DNA of 64,000 nt from Massiliimalia timonensis (GCF_900186585.1 NZ_FYDD01000003.1:930001-994000); one strand, 5' to 3'; shown: positions 17,987-26,725, counted from the stretch's first letter. Notes: generated from the letters alone by a model not told the origin. A program made the numbers and translations.

Positions 17987-18527
17987 ATGACAGAACGGGA
18001 AAAATCATACGCTGAATTATTATATCAGCCCGTAGATCCGGAGCTTGTCGCAGATCGTGAGGTCACAGCAAAAAACTATTTCAATATAATCAAATGAACC
18101 CGTTAGACTGTGATGCATATCGGCGTGCCACGCGCGAAATATCGGGCAAAACAGGGAAAAACTGCATCATAAAACAACCATTTTTTGTACATACGGGTAC
18201 AACATCTCTGTGGGAGAGGATTTTTTTCTCAACGTTGACTGCAAGCTCCTGGACAGCGGAAAAATAACGATCGGGGATCACGTGTTTATCGCCCCGAATG
18301 TCTGCATTATCACAGAAGAACATGCAATGGATGTAAAGCAGCGTTTAGAGGGGCTCGAATATGCCCGCCCGGTCACGATCGGTGACAATGTATGGATTTG
18401 TGCCGGCGCATTGATCCTGCCGGGAGTTACCATCGGTGCGGGTAGCGTTGTTACCAAAGATATTCCTGAAAACAGCTTGGCTGTTGGAAACCCGTGTAAA
18501 GTGATTCGGAACATATCTCAAAAATGA
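17987..18527 (+). pseudogene. Sugar O-acetyltransferase (Maa/NodL type), two frameshifts
   Basis: A broken hexapeptide-repeat acetyltransferase. Frame 1 starts at ATG 17987 (MTEREKSYAELLYQPVDPEL) and stops after about 36 residues. A second frame carries the next part (CDAYRRATREISGKTGKNC, IKQPFF). A third frame from about 18185 holds the left-handed beta-helix (TYGYNISVGEDFF, DHVFIAPNVCI, PVTIGDNVWICAG, LPGVTIGAGSVVTKDIPEN). The shifts lie near 18085 and in a run of six T near 18180. Family members acetylate maltose, galactoside or similar sugars from acetyl-CoA. As the sequence stands it is not functional, although a base-call error in the T-run cannot be excluded for the second shift. Confidence 0.85.
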
Positions 18528-18677
18528 TTCTTTCCGGCAAAAATCTTAAAAAATTTTTAGTTCTATTGTTTTGAAACAACTTTGTTCCATGAAATGTGCG
18601 CCCTATTTCAACTAGAATTGACGTAGTGTTGAATGTAGCCAGTACTTTCTAAATAATACATTCTTATATGGCTTAGA

Positions 18678-18728
18678 TAATAAACAGACATCTTCCCGGA
18701 GTGTGGCCGGGAAGATGTCTGTTTTATT
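18678..18728 (-). terminator. Terminator after spoIVA
   Basis: A 17-base-pair perfect stem (AACAGACATCTTCCCGG with its complement), loop AGTGTGG, T-rich on the minus strand. Confidence 0.85.
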
Positions 18729-18734
18729 TGGAGG

Positions 18735-20213
18735 TTATAAAATAATACAGATCAAACCGCTGCATCCATCATTGATGATGCGCTCGATCGTTTCCTGCAT
18801 CTTCAGCCGCGCATCCGGCGGCATACGGTACAGTTTTGTATGCAGTCCCTCATTTACCAGTTCATGGAGCGACTTCCCAAAGATATTGGAGTCCCAGATC
18901 TTTTGCGGGCTTTCCTCAAACTCCTGTAACAGGTAGCTTACTAGGTCCTCAGACTGGCTCTCGGTCCCTACGATAGGGTTTACTTCTGCGGTGATATTCG
19001 CTTTCATTAAATGGATCGACGGTGCGTTTGCCTTAAGCCGCACGCCGTAACGTCCGCCCTGCTTGATGATCTCCGGCTCTTCCAGCGAAAGCTGATCCAT
19101 GGTCGGCATAACGATGCCATAGCCGGTGGCTTCCACCTCTTCCAAAGCGCCTTTAAACTTTTCGTACTCCCGGCGGATCGAGGCAAGTTCCCGCAGCATC
19201 GGCATCAATTCCGATTCCCCAGAGATTGCAAGCCCGGTTTCCTCCTGTAGAACACGGTAGAACAGCGATTCTTTTAAACGAATCGAAACATTTGCGGCGC
19301 CAACTCCTAAATCAATCACTTCTACCCGCGATGCAGTAACCGATTCACAGCTTTGGATCTGTGTAGCTACCCCGTTGATGTCATCAATCGTCTTAATACG
19401 CTTGACAGCTTCCCGGATATTCTGGAACAGGTCTGCTTTCAGCCAGTGATCGTTTGCTAAGGTGTTTACCCATTTCGGCATGGAGAATGAGATCTCCTTG
19501 ACCGGGAATTGGAACAGGATCTGACGGATCAAATCCCTGATGTCAGCTTCAGTTAGATCAATACAGCTCATTGGGAGTACTGGCACACCGTATTGCTGAC
19601 GCATACTCTGCGCCAGTTCCTGGGATTTCGCCGACTGCGGGTTCATACAGTTGAGCAGAACCACAAACGGTTTGTTCAGCTCCCTTAGTTCCGAAATGAC
19701 CCGCTCTTCTACCTCGGCGTATTCATCACGGGGAATATCACTGATACTTCCATCGGTCGTGACAACGACTCCAACGGTAGAATGCTCTGTGATCACCTTG
19801 CGGGTCCCAACCTCAGCCGCCATATTAAACGGCACTTCTTCTTCGAACCACGGGGTGACTACCATACGCGGCATCTCATTTTCGATATATCCCAAAGAAC
19901 TTGGAACAATATAGCCAACACAATCCACCAGCCGGACATTGATCCGCGCATTTTGATCGATCTCAATGTTGACAGCCTCTTCCGGAATAAATTTTGGTTC
20001 AGTCGTCATGATCGTCTTCCCCGCTGCTGACTGAGGAAGCTCGTCGATCGCGCGTTCTCTGCGGTATTCACTGTCAATATGGGGAATGACCAGGGTTTCC
20101 ATAAACTTTTTAATGAAGGTCGATTTCCCGCTTCTGACCGGGCCCACTACTGCTAAATAGACATCCCCCTGCGTCCGTTGGGCAATATCCTGATAAATCG
20201 TACTTTCCATCAT
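18735..20213 (-). CDS. spoIVA: Stage IV sporulation protein A (spore coat morphogenetic ATPase)
   Basis: SpoIVA polymerises around the forespore, powered by ATP hydrolysis, and is the base layer of the spore coat. The 492-residue protein is full length: Walker A GPVRSGKSTF (about 24-33), VDCVGYIVPSSLGY, the switch-like TTEPKFIPE, and the conserved C-terminal anchor ending GCSGLICIIL. Two ATG codons start the gene; the first is used here. It follows the SPOCS/LysM gene by 41 bases, which suggests one operon. It proves the organism belongs to a spore-forming lineage. In B. subtilis spoIVA is sigma-E dependent; I could not find a confident sigma-E site here. Confidence 0.97.
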   Translation of the reverse strand: MMESTIYQDIAQRTQGDVYLAVVGPVRSGKSTFIKKFMETLVIPHIDSEYRRERAIDELPQSAAGKTIMTTEPKFIPEEAVNIEIDQNARINVRLVDCVGYIVPSSLGYIENEMPRMVVTPWFEEEVPFNMAAEVGTRKVITEHSTVGVVVTTDGSISDIPRDEYAEVEERVISELRELNKPFVVLLNCMNPQSAKSQELAQSMRQQYGVPVLPMSCIDLTEADIRDLIRQILFQFPVKEISFSMPKWVNTLANDHWLKADLFQNIREAVKRIKTIDDINGVATQIQSCESVTASRVEVIDLGVGAANVSIRLKESLFYRVLQEETGLAISGESELMPMLRELASIRREYEKFKGALEEVEATGYGIVMPTMDQLSLEEPEIIKQGGRYGVRLKANAPSIHLMKANITAEVNPIVGTESQSEDLVSYLLQEFEESPQKIWDSNIFGKSLHELVNEGLHTKLYRMPPDARLKMQETIERIINDGCSGLICIIL

Positions 20214-20254
20214 ACTCGCACCACTTTTCTCTTGATTCAGAAATCCTTTCTAGA

Positions 20255-21790
20255 TTAGTCAATAATTGGAATAAAGACCATTTCAGAGGAACTCAAGGTT
20301 TCCTTCTCCATGTCATTCTGTTCCAGGATCGCTGCTACGGAAGTATTATACCGCTTTGCGATCTCCCATAGGCTTTCCCCTGCATCTGCAAAATAGATCC
20401 GCAGAGCCGCGTCGTCAGCCCTTGTTTTCGGCATATCCTCCTGCGGGGTAACAGAGGTGATCAGCTGTACTGTTTTCCTTGTATATAACAGACCAGTGAC
20501 CTCTAATTCAGCCCGCAGCTCGATCTCCTCGGCGGATAGCATATGGTAATCGGCAGACCGTACCGTTACCTGCGGGATAAAGGACAGCGCCGCATCCGGA
20601 ACCGCTTCATCCAGAGCGATCTCACAGGGCAGGAACTGTTCGGTCCATACCGGGATATTCTCCTGATCCGCCGCCAAAATCCCAACCTGCAAATTGCACA
20701 TCAGCATGATCTTTCCCTGGTCTGTTTGATAGCTGATATTTGCCGCATGGCAGCGGATATCATAGATCACACTTAAAGCGCCCTGATTCATCTTAAAGGG
20801 GTATTTCCAAATCTCCCTGTGCTTGAGTTCTCCTGTCAGCATTTCAACGGTACAAGTATCCGATTCCGTTTCCACTTCATAAGATGTAGAATAACAGTCG
20901 TCAACCGCCATCATTTCGTGGTTCACTGCGGCTTCGCAGTATACCCTTACGCCGATCTCTACAGAAAAGGCGGCGCAGTTGCCCTCTTGGTCGACCTGTA
21001 AATCCAAATCATATTTTACCACCTCAAACCGACAGGTGCAGATATAATCCTCATCAACTCCTTCGCAGTCCATGATCTGGCTTAAGGGAATGCTGTGCTC
21101 CAAAATTTCCGGCGCAGAGCTCTGCTCGCTCAGATAAATGGTACGCAGCTGCAGTTCTCCCTTGCAGATCACCTTGTTGGCCAATAATTTATAGTCATGG
21201 AAAAATGCGTCTGCATTGTAATCAATGATCTCTTTGATCGGCGGCTTACCGGATCCTACTTGAAGCTCTTCCCGGATCGCAAATTCCTTGCTGACAAAGA
21301 ATTTTTTGTCGCATACCTGAAGCGGCTTATGGTGGATTTGCAGCTGCGGGCATCCACATACTGCGCAAACTGTTTTGTTACGATAGATCACGATCCCCAG
21401 CCCAATATTCCCTTTGATCTCCAACCGTCGCGAATTTTGTGCCCGGCAGCTGAAATTTTCACAGTTTGCCCGGATCGAAACAAAGCAGCCGTCACAGTCT
21501 TCTCCTAGCTCCACCGTTTTGGTAAAGGTTTGTTTCTGCTCAATACGGTTGAGTCTATAATTCTCTCCGCCCAAGTAAATCACTGTAATATCTGCTACTC
21601 CGTCGATCACCAGTTTATTCCCGGAGATCCGCTCCGAGATGATATTCGGTTTCATCTGCGCACGCAAAACCTTAAATATCTCAGGACAATAATCTGGAAG
21701 CATATAATCAAGTTCAATACTCTGTTCTGCCATCATATTGGCGATCTGTTCATTGATCTTCATTTCTTCGGTACTGATCTGATAATCCAT
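20255..21790 (-). CDS. SPOCS (DUF3794) and LysM protein
   Basis: A 511-residue protein with three SPOCS/DUF3794 repeats (about residues 30-125, 180-275, 325-425; recognisable by repeats such as LPDYCPEIFKVL and KVICKGELQLRTIYL) and a C-terminal LysM domain (about 465-508, FADAGESLWEIAKRYNTSV). Clostridial proteins of this type are predicted spore-coat or cortex-associated; LysM binds peptidoglycan. There is no clear signal peptide, which fits a mother-cell protein. It is the first gene of a likely operon with spoIVA. Confidence 0.9.
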   Translation of the reverse strand: MDYQISTEEMKINEQIANMMAEQSIELDYMLPDYCPEIFKVLRAQMKPNIISERISGNKLVIDGVADITVIYLGGENYRLNRIEQKQTFTKTVELGEDCDGCFVSIRANCENFSCRAQNSRRLEIKGNIGLGIVIYRNKTVCAVCGCPQLQIHHKPLQVCDKKFFVSKEFAIREELQVGSGKPPIKEIIDYNADAFFHDYKLLANKVICKGELQLRTIYLSEQSSAPEILEHSIPLSQIMDCEGVDEDYICTCRFEVVKYDLDLQVDQEGNCAAFSVEIGVRVYCEAAVNHEMMAVDDCYSTSYEVETESDTCTVEMLTGELKHREIWKYPFKMNQGALSVIYDIRCHAANISYQTDQGKIMLMCNLQVGILAADQENIPVWTEQFLPCEIALDEAVPDAALSFIPQVTVRSADYHMLSAEEIELRAELEVTGLLYTRKTVQLITSVTPQEDMPKTRADDAALRIYFADAGESLWEIAKRYNTSVAAILEQNDMEKETLSSSEMVFIPIID

Positions 21791-21885
21791 TTTTCCCCAA
21801 CCCTTTCATTTCCATTACGATTTAGTTCATCTATATTCACGGATAGCCAAGTTTATGCTTTTCTCTCTGGAAAACACATTAAAAA

Positions 21886-21918
21886 GCACCGCCTGCTTTA
21901 GCAGTCGGTGTTTTTTTA
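21886..21918. terminator. Orphan hairpin with T-run
   Basis: Stem formed by CACCGCCTGCT and AGCAGTCGGTG (one mismatch), followed by seven T on the plus strand and, reading the other way, by five T. No gene ends here on the plus strand. On the minus strand a 29-residue reading frame ends at its edge. Confidence 0.6.
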
Positions 21919-22230
21919 TTCATAGCATCCAGATATTCTATTATAGATTTTTGCTCTATAAACCGTAACTTGTTGTTTTCCCTGTATGAGTTTACAATCT
22001 ATCACGCCTTTCCTATTTGTTTCTTTTAGGATAAGGCCTTACTGTAAATACAAGTTTTCCAAATATCAGGCAATTTTCCAGAAAACAAACCCGGTAAACG
22101 GTTCATTATCATAGCCTAGCTTATATCTCAGTCTTGCGGTGTAATGAATCATTTTAGGTAAAATAAAAGGCGTTTAGGGATATTTTTCTATATTTTGGGA
22201 ATGTTAACGGTAAAAAAGAGGTGTAAATCC
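21919..22230. other. Gene-poor interval with a possible 29-codon frame
   Basis: No recognisable gene. On the minus strand a GTG frame (22005 down to 21916) with AGGAAAGG upstream encodes VIDCKLIQGK and 19 more residues and ends at the orphan hairpin; it resembles nothing known to me. The right part carries the leader of the 50-residue gene. Either a small peptide or untranslated RNA could explain the terminator. Confidence 0.3.
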
Positions 22231-22383
22231 ATGTCAACTATCGGCCCAAAAATCAAATCACAGTTTGAATCCCTGTCCGAAGAACTAAAACAGGAGATCC
22301 TTTCCCGTGATGTTACCCTAAATTCTCTAACTGACCTGATCAAAGTCTTGGAAAAGATCGTAGATGAAGGTGAAAATCAATAA
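22231..22383 (+). CDS. 50-residue helical protein, unknown
   Basis: Starts MSTIGPKIKSQFESLSEELK at ATG 22231 with AAGAGGTG seven bases upstream; an earlier in-frame ATG at 22195 has no ribosome site. The protein is charged, predicted mostly helical, with no membrane segment. It has its own terminator directly after the stop. It shares the unusual leader AAGAGGTGTAAA with the XRE regulator 550 bases downstream. No family is recognised; a small DNA- or protein-binding partner is possible. Confidence 0.6.
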   Translation: MSTIGPKIKSQFESLSEELKQEILSRDVTLNSLTDLIKVLEKIVDEGENQ

Positions 22384-22395
22384 CCCCTCAGTGAC

Positions 22396-22440
22396 AGAAA
22401 AAAGCAGGCGCTAATGATAAAAAGCTCCTGCTTTTTTCTT
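22396..22440 (+). terminator. Terminator of the 50-residue gene
   Basis: Stem GAAAAAAGCAGG with CCTGCTTTTTTC, long loop containing a second short AGC/GCT pair, followed by T-rich sequence. Confidence 0.75.
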
Positions 22441-22776
22441 CTCATCTATACTTATACTCTGGAACAAAATAGCTATTTCTAATAATTCCCAATTATATTC
22501 CCCCTTCCATTTCTGCACGTATTCTAATATTTCTCAGCCCAGAATACCGCTATTTTTCATGTACATTGGGAAAAAATACCCTATCTTTTTCGTTGTATTT
22601 CCAAAGGGTTTGTGATACACTAAGATTACCGAGTTATTACAGTGAAAATACGAAACTATCGGTTTTCCTAGCCACGAATACATTGTATTATGATTTTTTA
22701 AAATAGTTAATTGATTTATCTCGATTTTCCGAAATAAATATCATTTTGTATCCTTGCACAAAAGAGGTGTAAAAAA
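22441..22776 (+). promoter_or_regulatory. Upstream region of the XRE regulator with a repeated motif
   Basis: No gene is visible in these AT-rich 336 bases. The motif TCGGTTTTCC (22659-22668) recurs as TCGATTTTCC (22731-22740). The second copy lies between a -35-like TTGATT (22721-22726) and a weak -10 ATAAAT (22744-22749). This would fit autorepression by the XRE protein, but the promoter assignment is weak. Confidence 0.35.
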
Positions 22777-23103
22777 ATGTACGAAATATTTGAAAAACTT
22801 TTAAAGGAACGAGGGATTACCGCATACCGTGTGTCAAAAGACACTGGTATCTCCACTGCTACGCTCACTGACTGGAAAAAAGGCAGGAGTTCTCCAAAAT
22901 CAGATAAGCTTCAAAAAATCGCTGATTATTTCCATGTTTCTGTAGATTACCTCTTGGGCCAGAAACAAAAAAATATCCCCGCTGATGAATCCAGCGAAGA
23001 TTTGAAAAAAATAGAAAAGTTAATGAACCAACTTACCCCTGAAAACCGTAATAAGGCTATGGACTATATCGACCTTTTACTGAACTCTCAAGATAAAAAA
23101 TAA
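22777..23103 (+). CDS. XRE/Cro-CI family transcriptional regulator
   Basis: A 108-residue DNA-binding protein. The helix-turn-helix covers about residues 5-62 (ITAYRVSKDTGISTATLTDW, YFHVSVDYLLG), followed by a short helical tail (about 72-105) that probably dimerises. The ribosome site AAGAGGTG precedes the ATG. Such stand-alone XRE proteins often repress themselves; a duplicated motif upstream supports that weakly. No phage genes are adjacent. Confidence 0.9.
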   Translation: MYEIFEKLLKERGITAYRVSKDTGISTATLTDWKKGRSSPKSDKLQKIADYFHVSVDYLLGQKQKNIPADESSEDLKKIEKLMNQLTPENRNKAMDYIDLLLNSQDKK

Positions 23104-23219
23104 TTTTCTTTCTACACTTTATGAAACGCTTTTGATCTTGTTTAGGAATCGCCTTTTCCGTTTGTTTATAGTTGTTCTTACACTGCTGATGTTGGACTGT
23201 AGGCATTACTTTTTTTATT

Positions 23220-23260
23220 TACCAAATATCCCCATCAAAAATTTGATGGGGATATTTGGT
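23220..23260. terminator. Long hairpin between the XRE gene and the LUD gene
   Basis: ACCAAATATCCCCATCAAA pairs perfectly with TTTGATGGGGATATTTGGT (19 base pairs) between two convergent stops. Neither side has a proper T-run in the direction of transcription, so the terminator call rests on position and stem strength. Confidence 0.55.
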
Positions 23261-23262
23261 CC

Positions 23263-23889
23263 TTAATAGCCATATTCCTCGCCGATAATAATAACTTTAA
23301 TGCGGTCCTTTACGCGCTGCTTTCCCAAAAAGGTATAGGAACAGCAAATCCGGTCTTCCGACATACATTCCATACATACTCCTGTCTTGGCACAAGGAGT
23401 ATTCATATGAAGACGCTGCGCATTTTTGGGAGCAGCGATCTTTTTGACCCGTTCTTCTGCTTCTTCTTTACTTTCTACGATTTTGTTCACTCCAACGATC
23501 ACCAAAACACTTTTGGGTCCAAAAATCATTGCCGCGACGCGGTTTCCGTTTCCATCCACATTATAAAGCCAACCGTTTTTAGTTAAAGCATTGGTGCTGG
23601 TCACATATACGTCACTGCAAAAAGCGCGGCGGAAAATGCACTGAACATCCGCCCCTTCCAGATCGCGGTCCAAAAATTCGATTTTCCCGTTTTCCCCAAG
23701 CCCTTTCAGATAATCATAGGTCCCGGTTTCTTTCAAGGTCATCGAACCACCAAAGGTTACTGTATCGCCTTGATTTATGTACCCAGCCAATATCTTTTTT
23801 AGCTCTTCTTTGTTTTCAACATATACCGCCGTCATATTATTGCGGCGCAAATTTTCCATGGTCGTCTGAATCAATGCATTTCGTTCCAT
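23263..23889 (-). CDS. LUD domain protein (LutC/YkgG-like)
   Basis: A 208-residue protein of the LUD (DUF162) family. Core motifs visible: TVTFGGSMTLKETG, DVYVTSTNALTKNGWLYNVD, VAAMIFGPKSVLVIVG. LUD proteins take part in lactate or other hydroxy-acid oxidation when with LutA/LutB, but here the gene stands alone. It carries a C-terminal cysteine cluster (CAKTGVCMECMSEDRICC) common in stand-alone clostridial members and suggestive of a metal or Fe-S site. Start ATG follows GGGAGATGATAAA. Substrate unknown. Confidence 0.88.
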   Translation of the reverse strand: MERNALIQTTMENLRRNNMTAVYVENKEELKKILAGYINQGDTVTFGGSMTLKETGTYDYLKGLGENGKIEFLDRDLEGADVQCIFRRAFCSDVYVTSTNALTKNGWLYNVDGNGNRVAAMIFGPKSVLVIVGVNKIVESKEEAEERVKKIAAPKNAQRLHMNTPCAKTGVCMECMSEDRICCSYTFLGKQRVKDRIKVIIIGEEYGY

Positions 23890-23981
23890 TTTATCATCTC
23901 CCTTGTTTGTCCATTATAACACGTTTATACCCTCTTTTCCAGTAGATCTGCAAAGAAAAGGGGAAGATGCTCCCCTTTTCT

Positions 23982-24599
23982 TTAACGGCGCCGTCTTGGC
24001 TTTTGGCAGTCAAATGCCGGATTGAATGCATAAAAGTTTTTCGAATCCAGTTTTTCATTAACAAGGGACAAGGCTTCACCAAAACGCTGGAAGTGTACGA
24101 TTTCGCGCTCTCTCAAAAACCTAATCGGGTCGCGAACTTCTGGATCGTCCACCATTCTTAAAATATTATCGTAACTAAGCCGTGCCTTTTGTTCCGCAGC
24201 CAGATCTTCCGATAAATCTGCTATGACATCTCCGGTAGAAGCAAATGTTTCCGCTGAAAATGGTGTTCCGCTTGCGAATTGCGGGTAGATCCCCGCCGTA
24301 TGATCCACAAAATATGTGTCAAAACCGCTGTCTTTAATTTCTTTGATGCTCATTCCCTTAGTAAGTTGATACAAAATTGCAGAAATTATTTCCATGTGTG
24401 CAAGTTCTTCCGTACCAACATCGGTCAATGTGCCGCGAACCTCTCCGTAAGGCATACTATAGCGTTGGTGTAGGTATCTCATGGAAGCGCCTAATTCCCC
24501 GTGCGGCCCTCCCAGCTGGGAAATGATCACCTTTGCCAATGCCGGATTTGGATTTTTTATATCTACCGGATATTCTAACCTTTTCTCATAACTCCACAT
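23982..24599 (-). CDS. cotJC: Spore coat protein CotJC, manganese-catalase fold
   Basis: A 205-residue ferritin-like four-helix protein of the Mn-catalase/CotJC family, found in the inner spore coat. Metal-ligand-like motifs: GELGASMRYL, GTEELAHMEIISA, DLAAEQKARLSYDNIL and the E/H pair in REREIVHFQRFGEAL. It starts four bases after the cotJB stop (ribosome site GAGGG), in the canonical cotJA-cotJB-cotJC order. In Bacillus the operon is transcribed in the mother cell by sigma E. Confidence 0.94.
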   Translation of the reverse strand: MWSYEKRLEYPVDIKNPNPALAKVIISQLGGPHGELGASMRYLHQRYSMPYGEVRGTLTDVGTEELAHMEIISAILYQLTKGMSIKEIKDSGFDTYFVDHTAGIYPQFASGTPFSAETFASTGDVIADLSEDLAAEQKARLSYDNILRMVDDPEVRDPIRFLREREIVHFQRFGEALSLVNEKLDSKNFYAFNPAFDCQKPRRRR

Positions 24600-24602
24600 A
24601 TC

Positions 24603-24857
24603 TTAGCCCTCACTGTTATCCCATGGCCACGGATTATCTACCCAGTCCCATGTGTCGCTGTTTTTTGGTTCATATCTGGATACCGTGCCAAATCTTCGGG
24701 TAAACTCTGTTTGTGTTTCCTGTTTTAAAGCCAAGTACTTATGATAATAGGCCAGCGCCTCTTTATCATTTGGGTGGGTGTCTAAAAACAGCCCCACCTC
24801 CGTCAGCACAAAATCACAGACCTGTAAACGCTTTAAAAGCATTGCCCGGCTATTCAT
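24603..24857 (-). CDS. cotJB: Spore coat protein CotJB
   Basis: An 84-residue protein with the CotJB layout: MLLKRLQVCDFVLTEVGLFL near the start, then YYHKYLALKQETQTEFTRRFG and an aromatic, Asp-rich tail (TWDWVDNPWPWD). The start at 24857, after GGAGG, overlaps the end of cotJA by eight bases; a longer in-frame start upstream lies inside cotJA and is rejected. It is part of the coat operon with cotJA and cotJC. Confidence 0.92.
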   Translation of the reverse strand: MNSRAMLLKRLQVCDFVLTEVGLFLDTHPNDKEALAYYHKYLALKQETQTEFTRRFGTVSRYEPKNSDTWDWVDNPWPWDNSEG

Positions 24858-25026
24858 CACAAGCCTCCTCTCCAATGAACGGCTTATCCAGCTGTGCAAA
24901 AATTGTGCCCCGCTGTAACCCGATCTCAGAGGAATAAATGTCCTGCCATTTCTGCCATGGTACATAGGCCATCGCTAAAGGCAGGCTTTGGAGCTGGAAG
25001 TTTTCTCTGTTAAACCTTTCATCCAT
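24850..25026 (-). CDS. cotJA: Spore coat-associated protein CotJA
   Basis: A 58-residue protein read from ATG 25026 (AAAGGAAG upstream) to TAG at 24850. It contains the family core LAMAYVPWQKWQDIYSSEIG and GTIFAQLDKPFIGEE. Position ahead of cotJB with an 8-base overlap confirms the identity. CotJA, B and C are thought to be incorporated together into the inner coat. The gene is short and easily missed. Confidence 0.92.
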   Translation of the reverse strand: MDERFNRENFQLQSLPLAMAYVPWQKWQDIYSSEIGLQRGTIFAQLDKPFIGEEACDE

Positions 25027-25144
25027 CTCGCGTTCTTCCTTTCACTCAATATTGCAGGGGAGAAAAAGGAATTTTCCTTTCCTTCTTATCTTATGAAAGA
25101 GTCTTTTAAAGCGTTCTTTTCGTTTTCTTTATCTATATAGAAAT

Positions 25145-25182
25145 GAAAAAGTGCACTGGCAATTTTGCCAGTGCACTTTTTC
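25145..25182 (-). terminator. Terminator after the 78-residue gene
   Basis: A 17-base-pair perfect stem (GAAAAAGTGCACTGGCA and its complement), loop ATTT, with T-rich sequence on the minus strand. It overlaps the stop codon. Confidence 0.85.
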
Positions 25183-25417
25183 AGATAGATGCATAGACGG
25201 TATCCAACCATTTCCGCATCAACTCAAAACCATCTTTAGAAATCGGAAATTCCTGCTCCTGCCATACTTCAGATTTTTCCAAGCAGAAACGACCCATCCA
25301 AGTTTTCACCCGCATCACTTCTCCGTCGGGAAGGATCTTAAAATTAAAATCACCCTTACTGCCGCTGAAAATATTACGGGCTTCAAAATATTCATATCCG
25401 GGAACTTCTATTACCAT
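25181..25417 (-). CDS. Conserved-looking 78-residue hypothetical protein
   Basis: Not recognised. Soluble, mixed beta/alpha, with many aromatic residues (VPGYEYFEARNIFSG, KGDFNFKILP, VKTWMGRFCLEKSEVWQ) and a helical end (DGFELMRKWLDTVYASI). It lies 15 bases after the SDR gene and ends at a strong terminator, so it is probably the last gene of that operon. A small-molecule or nucleic-acid binding role cannot be judged. Confidence 0.7.
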   Translation of the reverse strand: MVIEVPGYEYFEARNIFSGSKGDFNFKILPDGEVMRVKTWMGRFCLEKSEVWQEQEFPISKDGFELMRKWLDTVYASI

Positions 25418-25432
25418 TGATATCCTACCACC

Positions 25433-26443
25433 TTACTGAAACGCAGCAATTACCTGCTGTTTTGCCCTTTCCTGTGCGTCAATTACAAGATCGCACCAAC
25501 GGTCAAAATCCGGATCAACGACCTGCTTTTCAGGATGCGCCAGATAATATGCCACCACCTCACGATAGCCCTCCGAGAAAGGAATCGTACAGCAAAAACC
25601 TGGAACCAGCGCCTTTATTTTGCTGTTATCCAAAATAATATTGTTTGACTTATCCCCCACAAACGCGCCGCGAAGGTCCCATTTCGGGGATGTTTCCGCC
25701 AAAAAATCACTGGATACATGGACGATTTGAGGTGTTACATGCAGGATATTTCCAATGATCTGGTATATCTGATCCCAAGTCAACGCTTCATCCGATGTAA
25801 TATGTACTGCATGACCGACCGTATGCACGTTCCCCATCAGCCCGACAAAGCCTTTGGCAAAATCAGCGCTGTGTGTCAACGTCCAAAAAGTAGTGCCATC
25901 CCCTTGTACAATGACAGGCTTCCCTTTGCGCATACGGTCAATCACTGTCCAGTTTTCTACTACCAATGATTTTTCTCCGTAAGTGTGGCTGGGACGGACG
26001 ATCGTCACCGGGAAATGATCCTCCCGGTAATGCTTCATCAGGCATTCTTCACAGGCGATCTTGTCCCTGGAATACTGCCAGTACGGATTGCATAACGGGG
26101 TACTCTCTGTAATAGGGGTGCCCAGGCATGGTTTTTGATACGCCGATGCGGAGCTAATGAAAATATACTGTTTCGTTTTTCCGGCAAACAACCGGTAATC
26201 GCGCTCTACCTCTTCCTCTGTAAAAGCGATAAAATCAACGACCACATCAAACGTCTGTCCCTGCAACAGCGTTTGGATGCTTCCCTCATCATGGATGTCA
26301 CCAATAAGTACCTGAACTCCTTGAGGCAAATCCCCGTTATGGGTCCCCCGGTTCAAGACACAAAGCTCTCCTCCCTGTTTTACAAACAGTTTTGTCACCT
26401 CAGTACTGATCGTACCGGTTCCTCCAATAAACAACGCTTTCAT
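25433..26443 (-). CDS. NAD-dependent epimerase/dehydratase (extended SDR)
   Basis: A 336-residue protein with the Rossmann start FIGGTGTISTEVTKLF (GxxGxxS form), VLIGDIHDEGS, ISSASAYQKP and a tyrosine/lysine pair in WQYSRDKIACEE that fits the catalytic YxxxK. GGAGG lies ten bases upstream of the start. Its closest look is to the NAD-dependent epimerase group with atypical TIS motif found in clostridia; the substrate is unknown. It is followed by a 78-residue gene in the same operon. Confidence 0.88.
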   Translation of the reverse strand: MKALFIGGTGTISTEVTKLFVKQGGELCVLNRGTHNGDLPQGVQVLIGDIHDEGSIQTLLQGQTFDVVVDFIAFTEEEVERDYRLFAGKTKQYIFISSASAYQKPCLGTPITESTPLCNPYWQYSRDKIACEECLMKHYREDHFPVTIVRPSHTYGEKSLVVENWTVIDRMRKGKPVIVQGDGTTFWTLTHSADFAKGFVGLMGNVHTVGHAVHITSDEALTWDQIYQIIGNILHVTPQIVHVSSDFLAETSPKWDLRGAFVGDKSNNIILDNSKIKALVPGFCCTIPFSEGYREVVAYYLAHPEKQVVDPDFDRWCDLVIDAQERAKQQVIAAFQ

Positions 26444-26455
26444 ACCATTTCCTCC

Positions 26456-26659
26456 CTATCGTAATCTTTTATCTCTTTTTCTCCCGATCAAGCTTCCCGC
26501 ATGTACCGTAAACAACAGCATGGCGCCATGAAAGAGGAGACATGCCCTCCCCAATAGATCGCTTAAAGCGGTATCATTGGTGAGCAGCCGGATGCCGCTA
26601 TGAAACAAAGGCGAGTTTTGCAAAATATTGCTGATACTCCTAAAAACCGGACCGCTCAA
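26456..26659 (-). CDS. Possible small membrane protein, uncertain
   Basis: A frame starting at TTG 26659 and ending 12 bases before the SDR gene would give 67 residues (LSGPVFRSISNILQ to GRKRDKRLR). It contains a hydrophobic segment (ACLLFHGAMLLFTVHAG) and a basic tail. Codon use looks coding-like and the stop/ribosome-site spacing to the next gene is operon-like, but there is no good start or ribosome site, and the frame stays hydrophobic upstream of the TTG. It may be a truncated remnant. Confidence 0.3.
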   Translation of the reverse strand: MSGPVFRSISNILQNSPLFHSGIRLLTNDTALSDLLGRACLLFHGAMLLFTVHAGSLIGRKRDKRLR

Positions 26660-26725
26660 GGCCCCCGCACCTGAAAAAATAATGAGAATTAGTTCCGAAG
26701 AACACTTTTTTTAAGTATAACACAA

